A stretch of 33,683 bases of DNA. Source: a virus. The DNA lies in the IMG/VR virus record IMGVR_UViG_3300044638_003806, positions 1-33,683 of that record; one strand, given 5' to 3'. Of this stretch, positions 15,843 to 21,686 are shown piece after piece; within the stretch, counting starts at the first letter, position 1, and the number at the start of each line of letters is the position of its first letter. The notes under the pieces are model-generated. The model worked only from the letters and a program-made list of their open reading frames with translations. It did no database searches and was not told the DNA's origin. A program made the position numbers and the translations under genes.

Positions 15843-15853
15843 TTTTTTTATTT

Positions 15854-16228
15854 TTAGTATGCGTTATTAGTTGATTGGATAATTCTATAAACATCAACCT
15901 GAGAATGAAGGCGACCTACATTAGCTCCTGCCGCGTTCATTATATCCCTATTTGATTCATAACATATAAAACTGTCATTGTTTTGCCAGTCAGGGTCATA
16001 TGGGAAATATTCTGAACAATAAGCTTCAGTATCTGTGTCCAATCCCTTATTAGCCAAACTTACTTGATTTAAAGTTGGTGTTGTATTAGGAATACTCGCT
16101 GTAACTCCTTGAACAATTTCAGTTTTAACGTATTGCAACTTGTAAAAATTGTATTCCTCGTATCCCCCACCATTTGGGATTCTTACAACATTCTGAGTAT
16201 CTTCTAATTCTTTTGTACCTATAATCAT
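15854..16228 (-). CDS. Hypothetical protein, possible minor virion protein
   Basis: Unlike its neighbours this 124-residue protein is not basic. It starts MIIGTKELEDTQNVVRIPN and is rich in Asn, Thr, Ser and Tyr, with two cysteines near AYCSEYFPYDPDWQ and FICYESN. It ends in QVDVYRIIQSTNNAY. The composition is typical of beta-rich surface or decoration proteins of phages. A promoter-like box (16246-16253) lies 17 bases before the start, so it may begin its own transcript, leading into the two genes downstream. I do not recognise the family. Confidence 0.68.
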   Translation of the reverse strand: MIIGTKELEDTQNVVRIPNGGGYEEYNFYKLQYVKTEIVQGVTASIPNTTPTLNQVSLANKGLDTDTEAYCSEYFPYDPDWQNNDSFICYESNRDIMNAAGANVGRLHSQVDVYRIIQSTNNAY

Positions 16229-16245
16229 CGCTTTAAATATTTACA

Positions 16246-16253
16246 CAAATATA
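16246..16253 (-). promoter_or_regulatory. Promoter -7 box, leftward
   Basis: The minus strand reads TATATTTG, an exact TAnnTTTG match, 17 bases before the ATG at 16228. A TTG lies upstream on the same strand at 16269-16271, but the spacing (15 bases) is shorter than the usual 19-21. The call therefore rests on the -7 box alone. Confidence 0.45.
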
Positions 16254-16264
16254 CTATTTTTTTA

Positions 16265-16537
16265 TTAACAATTCCATTTTCTTAACGAAAGTGCCTTTCT
16301 TGTTGGGCGGCCTTTTTCGTCCTTCATTGGACCCGGCATACCTGACATTCTCGCGCAAAAACTTTTTCTTCTCTTCGCGTCTTTACTTCCAGGCTTTAGT
16401 TTAGACGGCTTGGTAGTCACAGCGGTCTGCAACTTTGATCCTGGATTTGCTTTTCTATAAGAAGCGACTCCTTTTGCATTGAGTCCACCTTTTGGGTCCT
16501 TACCCTCCTTTCGAGTCCATGCTGGTGTCTTAGCCAT
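16265..16537 (-). CDS. DUF6321-like basic phage protein
   Basis: A 90-residue protein with an arrangement I recognise from many tailed phages. It begins AWTRKEGKDPKGGLNAKGVASYR near the N-terminus. After a variable Lys-rich middle it has SFCARMSGMPGPMKDEKG and ends RPTRKALSLRKWNC. The conserved parts are the KGGLNAKG loop and the R-M-x-x-M-P-G-P-M-K-D-E-K-G-R-P-T-R end. The function is unknown; it is usually encoded near structural or packaging genes. Very basic throughout. It lies six bases from the gene upstream of it in the leftward operon. Confidence 0.78.
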   Translation of the reverse strand: MAKTPAWTRKEGKDPKGGLNAKGVASYRKANPGSKLQTAVTTKPSKLKPGSKDAKRRKSFCARMSGMPGPMKDEKGRPTRKALSLRKWNC

Positions 16538-16542
16538 TAGCT

Positions 16543-17166
16543 TTATTTTTTTGCCGCTTTTCTATATTCATTACCTATTCCAAGAGCCATAAGCCCATTT
16601 TGAGCAGCAACAGCAACTCTTTTTGGTAACTGCTTTGCTTTATATATCCTTGTTTTATTCAAAGGATTTCTTTCTATTTTTGTACCCTTCATGGTATTAG
16701 TTCTTTCTAGGTCCATTACTGTACTATTGTTTTTTGCTGCCTTTTCAAGTTCTTTTTTCTTTGTACGGAAAGCATCTGTTGTTTTTTTAACCTCTATATC
16801 TTTTTTAGTTACTAATACTCTTTGGTTAGGATTAGATGATGGTGTGTATTTTCCACCTTTTCTTTTTATAAAGTTATCTAAGTTTTTTGTTTTCACAGCC
16901 TTTACATCACCCTTTGATTTGAATATTCCTTTGTATCCAAGAGGGGCTTCAGTTGTGCTTCCACTTTTTACAACAACAGTTCTTTTTGGAGAAATAGATC
17001 GAGTCTTAACCACTTCCTTTCGAGTAGTAGTTGTACCCCTTTTATCATTTCTTTCAGTTGTAATATTTGTCTGTTTGTCTTTAACTTGTCCAAAAATGTT
17101 TCTTCTCCCTCTGTAGTCTCCATTAGGATTTGAAGCTTTCTTTTTTCTGTCAGTATTTGTTGCCAT
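16543..17166 (-). CDS. Basic Lys/Thr-rich protein, 207 aa
   Basis: It starts MATNTDRKKKASNPNGDYRG and is dominated by Lys, Arg, Thr and Asn. Repeated short basic blocks such as TTTRKEVVKTR and KRTVVVKSG suggest a disordered, multivalent nucleic-acid binder. The C-terminal 40 residues (KAKQLPKRVAVAAQNGLMA) look more ordered. The start overlaps the stop of the gene before it (TAATG). A scaffold-like or DNA-packing role would fit its place in the run of basic proteins, but no homologue is recognised. Confidence 0.7.
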   Translation of the reverse strand: MATNTDRKKKASNPNGDYRGRRNIFGQVKDKQTNITTERNDKRGTTTTRKEVVKTRSISPKRTVVVKSGSTTEAPLGYKGIFKSKGDVKAVKTKNLDNFIKRKGGKYTPSSNPNQRVLVTKKDIEVKKTTDAFRTKKKELEKAAKNNSTVMDLERTNTMKGTKIERNPLNKTRIYKAKQLPKRVAVAAQNGLMALGIGNEYRKAAKK

Positions 17167-17342
17167 TACTTTTTCTTTTTAGTTTTAGAGTTGATAATTT
17201 TTTTCTGCATTTCCATTGCGGCAGTAGGAGCCTTTGGTTTTGCGCCAGTCTTTTTATTTTGAGCTGCCTTGGCTCTCAAATTATCCCAAAGTCCTCTTGG
17301 AGACACGCTACCATCCTTTCTTTTAAGCATCTGTTTTTTCAT
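17166..17342 (-). CDS. Small basic protein of the KRKDGSVSPRGLWDN type
   Basis: A 58-residue gene read MKKQMLKRKDGSVSPRGLWD followed by NLRAKAAQNKK and a Lys-rich tail. The block K-R-x-D-G-S-x-S-x-R-G-L-W-D-N is one I recognise as very widespread in phages of Bacteroidota and others, always of unknown function. It shares ATGA with the gene before it and TAATG with the one after it, so coupling supports that it is real. The product is strongly cationic and probably virion-associated. Confidence 0.78.
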   Translation of the reverse strand: MKKQMLKRKDGSVSPRGLWDNLRAKAAQNKKTGAKPKAPTAAMEMQKKIINSKTKKKK

Positions 17343-17476
17343 CGCCCTTGACCTCTATATGATTTAACATAGTTTTTAGAGTTCTTTGAGCAAGAACACT
17401 TTGTCTTTGCGATTACACCAGGTCTGCGGACCTTCGGTTTCTTCTTAAATGTGCTAGTTGACTGAACCTTTGCCAT
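17339..17476 (-). CDS. Small basic protein of the KKKPKVRRPGVIAKTK type
   Basis: A 45-residue protein starting at ATG 17476 (MAKVQSTSTFKKKPKVRRPG). The core KKPKV-x-RPGV-x-AK-x-K followed by S-K-N-S-K-N-Y and a terminal RGQGR is a pattern I recognise from many Bacteroidota phages. It also has a C-S-C pair (CSCSKNSKNY) that the copies I recall do not usually have. The function is unknown. It is the first gene of the leftward basic-protein operon and has a TATCTTTG box 18 bases upstream (17495-17502). Confidence 0.78.
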   Translation of the reverse strand: MAKVQSTSTFKKKPKVRRPGVIAKTKCSCSKNSKNYVKSYRGQGR

Positions 17477-17494
17477 ATTATATTTTTTGCTAAA

Positions 17495-17530
17495 CAAAGA
17501 TATGTAAATAAGTTTCTCTCCGTATATTTG
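17495..17530. promoter_or_regulatory. Divergent promoter pair
   Basis: On the minus strand TATCTTTG (17495-17502) precedes the gene starting at 17476. On the plus strand TATATTTG (17523-17530) precedes the gene starting at 17551. Both are full TAnnTTTG matches and lie back to back, 20 bases apart. Neither has a convincing TTTG element at 19-21 bases. Confidence 0.5.
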
Positions 17531-17550
17531 TATAACCAAAATTTATAGTC

Positions 17551-17700
17551 ATGAGCGAACTACTTTTTCTTAAATCTCAACTTAAAGCCTTTCATCCCGA
17601 GTGGACTAACGAGCAAATTGAAATGGAGGCTATTAGAATAAATAACGAGGCACACTCTATCGAGGACGATGACGAAGGGTGCTTATACTGTGGGTCATGA
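17551..17700 (+). CDS. Small acidic protein, 49 aa
   Basis: It reads MSELLFLKSQLKAFHPEWTN, then a helix, and ends in an acidic stretch EDDDEGCLYCGS. The terminal C-x2-C could bind zinc or pair with the next protein, which has its own cysteines. It starts 20 bases after a -7 box and shares ATGA with the downstream gene. I do not recognise the family. Confidence 0.65.
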   Translation: MSELLFLKSQLKAFHPEWTNEQIEMEAIRINNEAHSIEDDDEGCLYCGS

Positions 17701-17858
17701 AAAAGCCGAAATATAAATGCCCTGTCTGTGGCTACTACAACGCTCACCAACTTGGATGTCCCGAGATAGACAAGAAGATAAAGTTATGTGACATTGTCAA
17801 CGACTACAAAGCCGCGAAAGAAAGTGGAGAGGAGTACAAACTTCCTCCAAATCTATAA
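17697..17858 (+). CDS. Small zinc-ribbon-like protein, 53 aa
   Basis: It begins MKKPKYKCPVCGYYNAHQLG followed by C-P-E-I-D and a helical tail. The C-x2-C at 8-11 and cysteines at 21 and 31 suggest a small zinc finger, with His17 a further possible ligand. It overlaps the preceding gene by four bases. Small zinc proteins in phages often bind RNA polymerase or nucleic acid; which of these applies cannot be told. Confidence 0.65.
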   Translation: MKKPKYKCPVCGYYNAHQLGCPEIDKKIKLCDIVNDYKAAKESGEEYKLPPNL

Positions 17859-17903
17859 TCCGTATTGTTGAAAACTTACTAATCATTACTCCAACAACTT
17901 TTG

Positions 17904-17911
17904 TATATTTG
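17904..17911 (+). promoter_or_regulatory. Promoter -7 box, rightward
   Basis: TATATTTG matches TAnnTTTG and lies 17 bases before ATG 17929. A clear -33 TTTG at the right distance is missing. Confidence 0.45.
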
Positions 17912-17928
17912 TGAAAATAATAAACAAA

Positions 17929-18201
17929 ATGCAAAGATTAAAAGTAACAAACGAGACAGTACAGGAGTTTGCTCTCTCATGCCATAAACTATTAACCGAG
18001 TTGTTGGCGCTTAACATGGAGTTGAGCAACGAAGAAATTCTCGAGTCTTTTGAAGGATTAACTAAAGATCTAACTTCTGTAGCAAACGATGCTCTCAACG
18101 CAATGAGAAATGATCCGGAGTTCCAACAAGAGTCTGTTGCTTTTCTAAACGCTTTACAATTAGGGGCATCCAATGAAGATAGTGAAGCAGCTAGTTTATG
18201 A
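17929..18201 (+). CDS. Hypothetical helical protein, 90 aa
   Basis: I take ATG 17929 (MQRLKVTNETVQEFALS) rather than the GTG at 17911, because that GTG is part of the -7 box. The protein is helical and acidic, with LLTELLALNMELSNEEILESF and a later LTKDLTSVANDAL. A serine- and glutamate-rich C-terminus follows. No known domain is seen. The next gene begins inside its 3' end in another frame. Confidence 0.68.
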   Translation: MQRLKVTNETVQEFALSCHKLLTELLALNMELSNEEILESFEGLTKDLTSVANDALNAMRNDPEFQQESVAFLNALQLGASNEDSEAASL

Positions 18202-18301
18202 GCGAATGCTCCGCAAGACCTTTAGTGAGGATATCTCCGATGAGTTGAAGTTAGAGGTCTTGACATGGGTACTCTCTCAAATGAATAAGAAAGAAAAATA
18301 A
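18173..18301 (+). CDS. Short helical protein, 42 aa
   Basis: It reads MKIVKQLVYERMLRKTFSED, then a helix ending in VLSQMNKKEK. It overlaps the previous gene by 29 bases. A second possible ATG lies at 18206, outside most of that overlap. The charge pattern and position support a real gene, but length and overlap make it uncertain. Confidence 0.5.
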   Translation: MKIVKQLVYERMLRKTFSEDISDELKLEVLTWVLSQMNKKEK

Positions 18302-18409
18302 AAATGCAACCACACAGAGCGTCTCCTCGTAATAGATGTGGTGTATGTTACCCTTGAGTACAGCTAACAGCATTTTTGAAATTAAACATAAATGATTGAT
18401 AAAAACACA

Positions 18410-18459
18410 AATGTCTAAACTTATTTTTTAGACATTCGTTAGACATTTTTTTAGACATT
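18410..18459. repeat. TTAGACATT repeat array with alternative hairpins
   Basis: AATGTCTAAA (18410-18419) is the reverse complement of TTTAGACATT (18427-18436). Two more copies follow: TTAGACATT at 18439-18447 and TTTAGACATT at 18450-18459. The three direct copies are 11-12 bases apart, close to one helical turn. They end eight bases before the start codon at 18467. They could be protein-binding sites on one DNA face, or a leader in which one 5' arm can pair with any of three 3' arms. The rest of 18302-18466 shows nothing clear. Confidence 0.75.
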
Positions 18460-18466
18460 TATAGAT

Positions 18467-18691
18467 ATGACACCAAAAGTTAAAGCAAAGGAATTAGTCG
18501 ATAGCTTCATGAATTTGAAGCCTCCAAAACTATCCGACTACTCTCAAATATACCTCCCTACAGCAAAGCTATGTGCTTTAAAAGTAGTAGACGAAATTGT
18601 CAAGGAGGTTCTAGAATTTCAATACGATGAAACAACTGCTCCACACAGAATCTACTGGAGGAAGGTGGAGTTAGAAATAAAGAAGTTATGA
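18467..18691 (+). CDS. MTPKxKAKELV protein, copy 1
   Basis: A 74-residue helical protein beginning MTPKVKAKELVDSFMNLKPP. Its first helix and its last segment (YWRKVELEIKKL) match the next gene. The pattern M-T-P-K-x-K-A-K-x-L-V-D at the start, x-K-x-C-A-L-x-x-V-x-E-I in the middle and W-x-x-V-x-x-E-I at the end is one I recognise in many Bacteroidota phages. Function unknown. It is the first gene after the TTAGACATT repeat array and overlaps copy 2 by four bases. Confidence 0.75.
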   Translation: MTPKVKAKELVDSFMNLKPPKLSDYSQIYLPTAKLCALKVVDEIVKEVLEFQYDETTAPHRIYWRKVELEIKKL

Positions 18692-18924
18692 CACCAAAGG
18701 AAAAAGCGAAGAGTCTAGTCGACAAGTATTGGATATATCTACGAGCAGGACTGCTTTATGATGAGGAGGCAAAAGACGATGCAAAGCATTGTGCCTTAAT
18801 AGCAGTAGCTGAAATAGAAGAGGCACTTACCGATTATGGTAGAAGCGACTCATTTCAACTTCAAAACATGGATTCTGAATTTAGATTTTGGGAACAAGTA
18901 AAAACAGAAATAGAAAAGCTATGA
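18688..18924 (+). CDS. MTPKxKAKELV protein, copy 2
   Basis: A 78-residue paralog of the preceding gene: MTPKEKAKSLVDKYWIYL, then HCALIAVAEIEEAL, ending FWEQVKTEIEKL. The two copies are tandem and coupled (ATGA), so they arose by duplication or assort together. Both are predicted all-helical and slightly acidic. They could form a heterodimer. Overlap with the next start at 18921 keeps the operon tight. Confidence 0.75.
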   Translation: MTPKEKAKSLVDKYWIYLRAGLLYDEEAKDDAKHCALIAVAEIEEALTDYGRSDSFQLQNMDSEFRFWEQVKTEIEKL

Positions 18925-19163
18925 GCAAGGTAACAATAGAATTTGACCGAGTAGAAGAGGCGGATGAACTGCGTACTGCTCTCGATGGGTTTAAGTACAA
19001 GATGTTTATCTGGGACCTAGACCAAAAGCTTCGCAGCGTACATAAGTACGGAAACGCCCTCGAAGGATCAGGAGAAGCCACTCCAGAAGAAATGGACGTA
19101 TGCTACAGGTTACGAGAGTACATCCGCCAGGAACTACAGGACAGTAATTTAACAATAGAGTAG
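18921..19163 (+). CDS. Small conserved phage protein, 80 aa
   Basis: It begins MSKVTIEFDRVEEADELRTA and contains YKMFIWDLDQKLRSVHKYGN followed by a helix VCYRLREYIRQEL. The W-D-L-D-Q-x-L-R-x-x-x-K-Y-G pattern recurs in phage genomes without a known role. The start at 18921 gives ATGA overlap with the previous gene; a longer frame reads back into that gene and is not needed. Confidence 0.75.
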   Translation: MSKVTIEFDRVEEADELRTALDGFKYKMFIWDLDQKLRSVHKYGNALEGSGEATPEEMDVCYRLREYIRQELQDSNLTIE

Positions 19164-19165
19164 AT

Positions 19166-19396
19166 ATGGAAAAGAAACAAACTGCGGTTGAATGGTTAGT
19201 AAATCACATTACTGAAGACCAAATAATAAAAGCAAAATCAATGTATGAATGGTTAGAAATCTTTGAACAAGCCAAGCAAATGGAGAAGGAGCAGATTGAA
19301 ATGGCAATGGGTACTGGTTTTAATGATGGATGCGCATATATGTACGATGGTAAACCTGAGTTTAAAAATCCTGAACACTACTACAACGAAACTTAA
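19166..19396 (+). CDS. QTAVEW protein, copy 1
   Basis: A 76-residue protein: MEKKQTAVEWLVNHI, a helix EIFEQAKQMEKEQIEMAMGTG, and an end PEHYYNET. The order Q-T-A-[VI]-E-W at the start, a helix with A-K-x-M-E-K-x-Q-I, and Y-Y-N-E-T at the end is common in Bacteroidota phages. It is followed by a related copy. It starts two bases after the previous stop. Function unknown. Confidence 0.75.
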   Translation: MEKKQTAVEWLVNHITEDQIIKAKSMYEWLEIFEQAKQMEKEQIEMAMGTGFNDGCAYMYDGKPEFKNPEHYYNET

Positions 19397-19406
19397 GGAG
19401 GTCAAG

Positions 19407-19649
19407 ATGAGTAAACAGACAGCTATAGAGTGGTACAGTAACGCAGTTAATGCTATATTAATAGCAAGGCAAGATAACAAAATTGACGATGAGTTATTTA
19501 TTCAAAACCTATTAAATGCAAAACTTCAAGCTAAACAAATAGAGAAGCAACAAATTGAAGATGCTTATGATATGGGATATTTAGACTACCAAAATCTAAC
19601 ACACGATTCATCGAAAGAATATTTTAACAAAACTTACGGAAATGGCTGA
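19407..19649 (+). CDS. QTAIEW protein, copy 2
   Basis: An 80-residue paralog: MSKQTAIEWYSNAVNAI, then LQAKQIEKQQIEDAYDMGYLD, ending EYFNKTYGNG. The start ATG 19407 has AAGGAGG six bases before it, one of the few strong Shine-Dalgarno sequences in the window. The gene overlaps the next by eight bases. The paralog before it suggests duplication and divergence. Confidence 0.78.
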   Translation: MSKQTAIEWYSNAVNAILIARQDNKIDDELFIQNLLNAKLQAKQIEKQQIEDAYDMGYLDYQNLTHDSSKEYFNKTYGNG

Positions 19650-19842
19650 TATAAGTAAATGCAACCCAGGGACAAGTTGTCCCCATAAAGAAAAGTGCTA
19701 CCGATTTACAGCACCTGCTGATGAATACCGTCAGGCGTATTTTTCAAAGCCGCCAATCAAGGAGGACGGAACCTGCGACTTTTTCTGGGGACAGGCTCAA
19801 ACAGACATCCTCTCCCAACTCAAGGAGATCGTCAAGGGATAG
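19642..19842 (+). CDS. Small cysteine-rich phage protein, 66 aa
   Basis: It starts MADISKCNPGTSCPHKEKCY and continues to a later DGTCDFFW. The C-x5-C-x5-C spacing and the fourth Cys could form a zinc site. The pattern C-x-x-G-x-x-C-P-x-K-x-x-C-Y-R with a later C-D-x-F is common in phages of this host group. It ends with a helix before the repeat-rich gap at 19843. Function unknown. Confidence 0.75.
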   Translation: MADISKCNPGTSCPHKEKCYRFTAPADEYRQAYFSKPPIKEDGTCDFFWGQAQTDILSQLKEIVKG

Positions 19843-19911
19843 TTTTACCTTTTTGAATTTTTACTATTGAAGTAAGTTGCTTTTTGTAACAAAAACATAG
19901 GTAAAATTGTT

Positions 19912-19990
19912 ACCACACTATAGTATGGTATAGCAGTCATTAACCCCAAAATTTGACTGTAAGAACCCTATTTTAATACTAAAGTGTGGT
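19912..19990. repeat. Nested inverted repeats in a promoter gap
   Basis: ACCACACTATAGTA (19912-19925) and TACTAAAGTGTGGT (19977-19990) are inverted copies with one mismatch, 51 bases apart. Inside them CAGTCA (about 19934-19939) pairs with TGACTG (about 19954-19959). The left arm is itself part of a near-perfect palindrome, ACCACACTA/TAGTATGGT. The whole lies just before a promoter-like box at 20012. An operator that loops DNA, or a cruciform site, would fit. Confidence 0.7.
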
Positions 19991-20019
19991 TTTTCCGTCA
20001 CAATTTTAGCATACTTTTG
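19990..20019 (+). promoter_or_regulatory. Possible promoter after the inverted repeat
   Basis: TACTTTTG (20012-20019) fits TAnnTTTG. A T run at 19990-19994 lies at about the -33 distance, giving TTTT rather than TTTG. Transcription would start near 20024 and enter a region with no gene until 20291. Confidence 0.45.
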
Positions 20020-20023
20020 TGAC

Positions 20024-20165
20024 AAACAAAGGACAGTAAACCTCTTCCACTGGCAAATGTTTGATCGTGGAAAATAATCCCCGGAATCAGCCCTTTAGTG
20101 GAAAATAATCAACATCAATTCGGAATATAGCCGAGTTACTGCATGAATTTTTCCAAAAAACCTCA
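20024..20165 (+). ncRNA. Possible untranslated RNA with 13-base direct repeat
   Basis: This stretch has no credible gene. GTGGAAAATAATC occurs at 20067-20079 and again at 20098-20110. TTCCAC (20045-20050) can pair with the GTGGAA of either copy, giving two alternative hairpins. A small TCGG/CCGA hairpin follows near 20120-20135. A promoter-like box lies just upstream. No terminator ends it before the next promoter at 20236, so it could equally be a protein-binding region. Confidence 0.35.
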
Positions 20166-20235
20166 TGTCAAGTTTTCTGTGCCATTTAGTTGACACCGAC
20201 AAGATGGTTAGTAGATGTAACCAACTCATTTATTT

Positions 20236-20266
20236 TTTGCAGAGTAAACCAAGCTTTGTATATTTG
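20236..20266 (+). promoter_or_regulatory. Strong Bacteroidota-type promoter
   Basis: TTTG (20236-20239), 19 bases, TATATTTG (20259-20266): an exact consensus match. It lies 24 bases before the ATG at 20291 and drives the MAIKKT gene pair, which ends at a strong terminator. This makes a compact, probably highly expressed unit. Confidence 0.85.
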
Positions 20267-20290
20267 TGTATTATTAATAACAAAAAAACA

Positions 20291-20455
20291 ATGGCAATTA
20301 AGAAAACAACCGGTATGGGTACAACACCCAAGAAGCCAACTCAAAAACCTAACCCATACACCACAAAACCAAGTGTAAGCAAAACAACATACACAAGAAG
20401 CGGTGTTACCTTTGTAAAGAATCCTGACGGAACATTCTCAAAAAAGACTAAATAA
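20291..20455 (+). CDS. MAIKKT basic protein 1, 54 aa
   Basis: It reads MAIKKTTGMGTTPKKPTQKP and ends GVTFVKNPDGTFSKKTK. It is rich in Lys, Thr and Pro and likely disordered. The first six residues are identical to those of the next gene. It has its own exact-consensus promoter and an A-rich leader (AATAACAAAAAAACA). Strong expression and high positive charge suggest a structural or DNA-binding protein. The terminal FVKNPDGTFSK pattern is seen in small phage proteins. Confidence 0.75.
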   Translation: MAIKKTTGMGTTPKKPTQKPNPYTTKPSVSKTTYTRSGVTFVKNPDGTFSKKTK

Positions 20456-20469
20456 ACATATAAAAAACC

Positions 20470-20847
20470 ATGGCAATTAAGAAAACAGTTAAGATGAGTG
20501 CAGCACCTAAAAAGGTAGCACCTAAGACATCAAATAAAAAAGTAGAAGCTTCTAAAAAAGTAGTGCTTAAAAAAGCAAATTCTAGTAAGAAAGATCCAGG
20601 AAAGGGAGTCTTTCAAACAATAAAAGACACAACAGCCGCATTAAAAAAAGCACCTGCGCCTAAAGACTCAGCAGATTGGGCTAAAATCAGTAGAATGAGA
20701 AATTCAGAGGCTTTAAATGCAGGAATCAGAAGGTCAGCAATTTTAAACCCTAAAGGCTACGAAGAAGTTTTAAGACTTGAAAAAAAGATGACTGAACAAA
20801 ATGAAAAATTCAAACCAGCAAATAGAGGTTTGCGTTGGAAAGACTAA
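20470..20847 (+). CDS. MAIKKT basic protein 2, histone H1-like composition
   Basis: A 125-residue protein starting MAIKKTVKMSAAPKKVAPKT. Residues 1-60 are dominated by Lys, Ala, Ser and Pro in a way reminiscent of histone H1 tails. The C-terminal half (about 65-125) is more ordered, with DWAKISRMRNSEALNAGIRR and a helix GYEEVLRLEKKM. It shares its N-terminus with the gene before it, 14 bases away, and the pair ends at a terminator. A nucleoid-like or virion DNA-binding protein is the likely role, from composition only. Confidence 0.75.
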   Translation: MAIKKTVKMSAAPKKVAPKTSNKKVEASKKVVLKKANSSKKDPGKGVFQTIKDTTAALKKAPAPKDSADWAKISRMRNSEALNAGIRRSAILNPKGYEEVLRLEKKMTEQNEKFKPANRGLRWKD

Positions 20848-20871
20848 ATAAAAAAATACTTCGCAATGAAT

Positions 20872-20894
20872 AAGCCTCGCAAGAGGCTTTTTTT
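20872..20894 (+). terminator. Rho-independent terminator
   Basis: AAGCCTC (20872-20878), loop GCAA, GAGGCTT (20883-20889), then a run of T. A perfect 7-bp stem with a tetraloop, 25 bases after the preceding stop. Confidence 0.95.
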
Positions 20895-21427
20895 ATGCCC
20901 TCTCATTTTTTTACCGCCAAAAATTTTTTTTCACCCTGGTCCCCACATCCTGATCAGCATTATGCAAGAAACGCATTTTGCGATACCACCCCCCCCATTA
21001 CAAAAATTACAAACCCAATAGAATCGGGATACTCACCGATGGACAAACCGCATTTTGGCCCATATTATTATAATCTTTAGAATAGATTTCGTATCTTTAT
21101 ATAGTCACAAAAAGGGGATCAAGGGGATACCCAATCCAAAACAAAAAGGGGGCGAGATGTGGACAGAGGGGGGTTTACCATGCGACATCCCACCACGCGA
21201 TCCGGTTGGAGATCAGGTTTTCCGAACCCACCCCCCCAGGAAAAAGCTGCTACGGATCAGGTTGAGCATCGCGCTACAGTTGGTTCTTCTCGCTTCCATT
21301 CGATAGGCAACATTCAATCCAAATCGCGTAGCAATATCACAACACCATCGGCACAATATAAACGCTCTACTGCCGTCACGAATCGCGTTGTCCTATGGAA
21401 TATCTGCCGAATAAATATGTTAGCAAC

Positions 21428-21562
21428 TTTGTTCGTAACTATTCAGCAAACCTATTGCATATTTACTACGGATTCACTAAGGCATTCATTGTTCATAACA
21501 TTGTTCGTAACTCTATAAAGGTTAATGTCGAATGAACCACAACATTTCGTAGCAAACCTATT
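21428..21562. repeat. Iteron-like repeats
   Basis: ATTGTTCATAAC (21488-21499) and ATTGTTCGTAAC (21500-21511) are adjacent 12-base copies with one difference. A third, TTTGTTCGTAAC, lies at 21428-21439. AGCAAACCTATT occurs at 21445-21456 and 21551-21562, each associated with an ATTCAGC. Tandem 12-base units in a gene-free region are typical of replication origins bound by phage or plasmid initiators. Confidence 0.65.
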
Positions 21563-21622
21563 CAGCGTTCAAGCACTAATTCCATAGGCAATTCAAAATC
21601 GAATACAAATCACATCCAATTG

Positions 21623-21686
21623 CGAGGAAATTATGGTGCATCCTAAATCATTTTTGGGTGCTTCATTATAGGTCTAATTTGCCTCG
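21623..21686. other. Compound stem-loop
   Basis: CGAGGAAATT (21623-21632) pairs with AATTTgCCTCG (21676-21686) with one bulged G. Inside, GCATCC (21638-21643) pairs with GGGTGC (21656-21661). The two-tier structure is 64 bases long and would be stable as RNA or as extruded DNA. No gene covers it. Confidence 0.45.

Noticed and set aside
18304-18357. A 17-codon open frame with two cysteines after the gene ending at 18301
   Set aside because: Too short to support without conservation; no start signal other than an A-rich run.
20165-20455. A longer version of the first MAIKKT gene starting at 20165
   Set aside because: The extra part covers the exact-consensus promoter at 20236-20266, and the internal ATG at 20291 has a proper leader and matches the N-terminus of the next gene.
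21154-21164. A DnaA box (TGTGGACAG near 21157)
   Set aside because: Only seven of nine positions match, and a single weak site is expected by chance.
21055-21518. Two overlapping frames in the gene-free region
   Set aside because: Composition is rich in Pro, Arg and Cys from G/C runs, there is no leader, and the region is repeat-rich.
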